Positions 4,548 to 5,848 of a stretch of 5,848 nucleotides of DNA are shown here, one piece after another; positions within the stretch are counted from its first letter, which is position 1, and each line of letters starts with the position of its first letter. The notes beneath the pieces were generated by a model. It saw nothing but the letters and a program-made list of their open reading frames with translations, ran no database searches and was not told where the DNA came from. The position numbers and the translations under genes are program-made. This stretch comes from Thermodesulfobacteriota bacterium (GTDB lineage: Bacteria; Desulfobacterota; Thermodesulfobacteria; Thermodesulfobacteriales; Thermodesulfatatoraceae), in assembly GCA_013154385.1 (NCBI GenBank), contig JAADCO010000056.1, positions 1-5,848 on the forward strand, read 5' to 3'.

Positions 4548-5848
4548 TCTGCACGCTATGTCGTCGGTATAGATCTGGGGACAACCAACTGTGCCCTGGC
4601 CTATGCGGATCTCAAGGCCACGGGGCCGGAGCTGGAGATCAAGGTCCTTGAGGTGCCCCAACTCGTGGGACCGGGCCGCCTCGGCCAGCGGGAGGTGTTG
4701 CCCTCCTTCCTCTATCTTCCCGGAGAGTTCGAGTTCGTGGGAGACCTGGCCCTGCCGTGGGACCCTGAAAGGCGCTACGCCGTAGGGGTCTTTGCCAGGG
4801 ACCAGGGGGCGCTGGTGCCCAGCCGGCTGGTTTCCTCGGCCAAGAGCTGGCTCTGCCACGGGGGCGTGGACCGCGAGGCCCCCATCCTGCCCTGGGGTGC
4901 GGGCGAGGAGGTCCCCAAGATCTCTCCGGTGGAGGCCTCGGCCCGCTATCTCCAGCATCTGCGGGAGGCCTGGAACTATCTCATGGCGCGCGACGATCCG
5001 GAGGCCGCCCTCGAGAAGCAACTGGTCATCGTCACGGTTCCGGCCTCCTTCGACGAAGTGGCGCGGGAGCTCACGCTCAAGGCCGCGCAGATGGCCGGTC
5101 TCGAGGAGGTCGTCCTGCTTGAGGAACCCGTGGCCGCGCTCTACGCCTGGCTCTCGCGGCACGAGAAGGACTGGCAGGAGCATCTGCACGAGGGCGAAAG
5201 GGTCCTCGTCTGCGACGTGGGAGGCGGCACCTCGGACTTCACCGTGGTGGAGGTGAAGCGGGGGCCGGAAGGGCTTTCCCTGGAGCGCGTGGCCGTGGGG
5301 GACCACATCCTCCTCGGCGGGGACAACATAGATCTCTCCCTCGCCCGTCTGGCGGAAAGGAAGCTTCCCAAGGCGCGGCTCGATTTCGCCCGTTTCCAGA
5401 CGCTCACCTTCCTCTGTCGTCAGCTCAAGGAACGCCTCCTGGCCCCGGACGGTCCCGAGGAGGACGCCGTGCGCCTTCCGGGAAGGGGCCGGGCCCTCAT
5501 CGCCGAGACCTTGGTGGCCAAGGTGAGCAAGGAGGAGGTCCTCGAGCTCATCCTCAAGGAGTTCCTCCCCCAGGTGGAGTTCAGCTCCAGCCTGGCGCGG
5601 GTGGAATCCGTGCCGCGGGTGATGCGGGAATGGGGGCTTCCCTTCGCCCGGGACCCGGCCATCACGCGGCATCTGGCGGCCTTCCTCTACAAGCACGAGG
5701 TCCAGGCGGTGGACGTGATCCTCTTCAACGGCGGGGCCCTGAAGCCCCCGGTCCTCCGAGAACGCCTGCGCGAGGAGGTCTCCCGCTGGTTCGGGCAGAG
5801 CGTGCGGGAGCTCGAGACCGTTTCGCTCGATCTCGCCGTGGCCGTGGG
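4545..5848 (+). CDS. Atypical Hsp70-family (DnaK-like) ATPase, C-terminus cut by window edge
   Basis: ATP-dependent chaperone-type protein of the actin/Hsp70 fold; 434 codons are present and the frame is open at the right edge. Phosphate-1 motif GIDLGTTNC at 8-16; LPSFLYL at 52-58 corresponds to the TPS segment of DnaK; K100 in SSAKSWL aligns with the catalytic Lys70 of DnaK; TVPASFDE precedes the connect motif LEEPVAAL with E194 (DnaK E171 equivalent); phosphate-2 motif DVGGGTSDF at 224-232 (D224 and D231); adenosine motif FNGGAL at 394-399. All ATPase residues expected of the family are present. The block around VPSRLVSSAKSWLCH and DREAPILPW, and the GDHILLGGDNIDLSLA segment, mark it as the divergent Hsp70 family distinct from DnaK, HscA and HscC. 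From memory, that family is usually encoded beside a DUF2760 gene and a second, larger Hsp70 with DUF3731; neither is visible here. The substrate-binding part lies off the window. ATG 4545 overlaps the regulator's TAA; no good Shine-Dalgarno precedes it, so translation probably depends on coupling. Confidence 0.92.
   Translation, partial: MSARYVVGIDLGTTNCALAYADLKATGPELEIKVLEVPQLVGPGRLGQREVLPSFLYLPGEFEFVGDLALPWDPERRYAVGVFARDQGALVPSRLVSSAKSWLCHGGVDREAPILPWGAGEEVPKISPVEASARYLQHLREAWNYLMARDDPEAALEKQLVIVTVPASFDEVARELTLKAAQMAGLEEVVLLEEPVAALYAWLSRHEKDWQEHLHEGERVLVCDVGGGTSDFTVVEVKRGPEGLSLERVAVGDHILLGGDNIDLSLARLAERKLPKARLDFARFQTLTFLCRQLKERLLAPDGPEEDAVRLPGRGRALIAETLVAKVSKEEVLELILKEFLPQVEFSSSLARVESVPRVMREWGLPFARDPAITRHLAAFLYKHEVQAVDVILFNGGALKPPVLRERLREEVSRWFGQSVRELETVSLDLAVAV

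Noticed and set aside
1921..4584. Very long open frame (887 codons) on the minus strand opposite the uvrA-like and regulator genes
   Set aside because: Its translation is low-complexity, rich in Gly/Pro/Glu/Arg/Leu with no recognisable domain, as expected for the antisense of GC-rich coding DNA. The plus-strand frames carry clear ABC and receiver motifs over the same bases.
4542..5696. 384-codon open frame on the minus strand opposite the Hsp70 gene
   Set aside because: Repetitive shadow composition and no motifs; the plus strand encodes a complete set of Hsp70 ATPase motifs here.

Overview
The window is GC-rich, fully packed coding DNA, apparently from a Gram-negative bacterium. Heavy G/C use at third codon positions, a class A penicillin-binding protein and an atypical Hsp70 of the type I associate with proteobacterial and deltaproteobacterial/Thermodesulfobacteriota-like genomes point that way. 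The taxonomic guess is low confidence; no rRNA, tRNA or other marker is present. There is no mobile element, CRISPR array or RNA gene, and no gap over 300 bases without a gene.

Layout: (1) The left third (1-1754, minus strand) is the N-terminal 584 codons of a bifunctional peptidoglycan synthase (PBP1A type), cut by the left edge after its catalytic motifs. (2) A 40-bp divergent spacer (1755-1794) holds a perfect 7-bp inverted repeat. (3) 1795-4107 (plus) is a complete 770-residue UvrA-family ABC ATPase that is clearly shorter than housekeeping UvrA. (4) After 63 nt comes a 124-residue stand-alone receiver-domain response regulator (4171-4545). (5) Its stop codon overlaps the start of an atypical Hsp70-family ATPase (4545 to the right edge, partial) in a TAATG junction.

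The most interesting object is the UvrA-like protein. It keeps both Walker A motifs, two zinc modules and a region corresponding to the UvrB-binding domain, but lacks the insertion domain. One of its two composite ATP sites looks dismantled: the second Walker B reads DLP instead of DEP, the second H-loop reads DNH instead of EHN, the second Q-loop segment is deleted, and the first signature reads LASGE instead of LSGGE. All four changes fall on the same composite site (NBD2 Walker motifs plus NBD1 signature), while the opposite site looks intact. This suggests an asymmetric ATPase rather than random decay.

The three plus-strand genes may be co-transcribed. Only the regulator-Hsp70 pair is tightly linked, by its stop/start overlap. 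A reading of the trio as a stress or DNA-damage module (DNA-lesion-type ATPase, signalling receiver, chaperone) is inference. The cell-wall synthase is transcribed away from them and is probably functionally separate.
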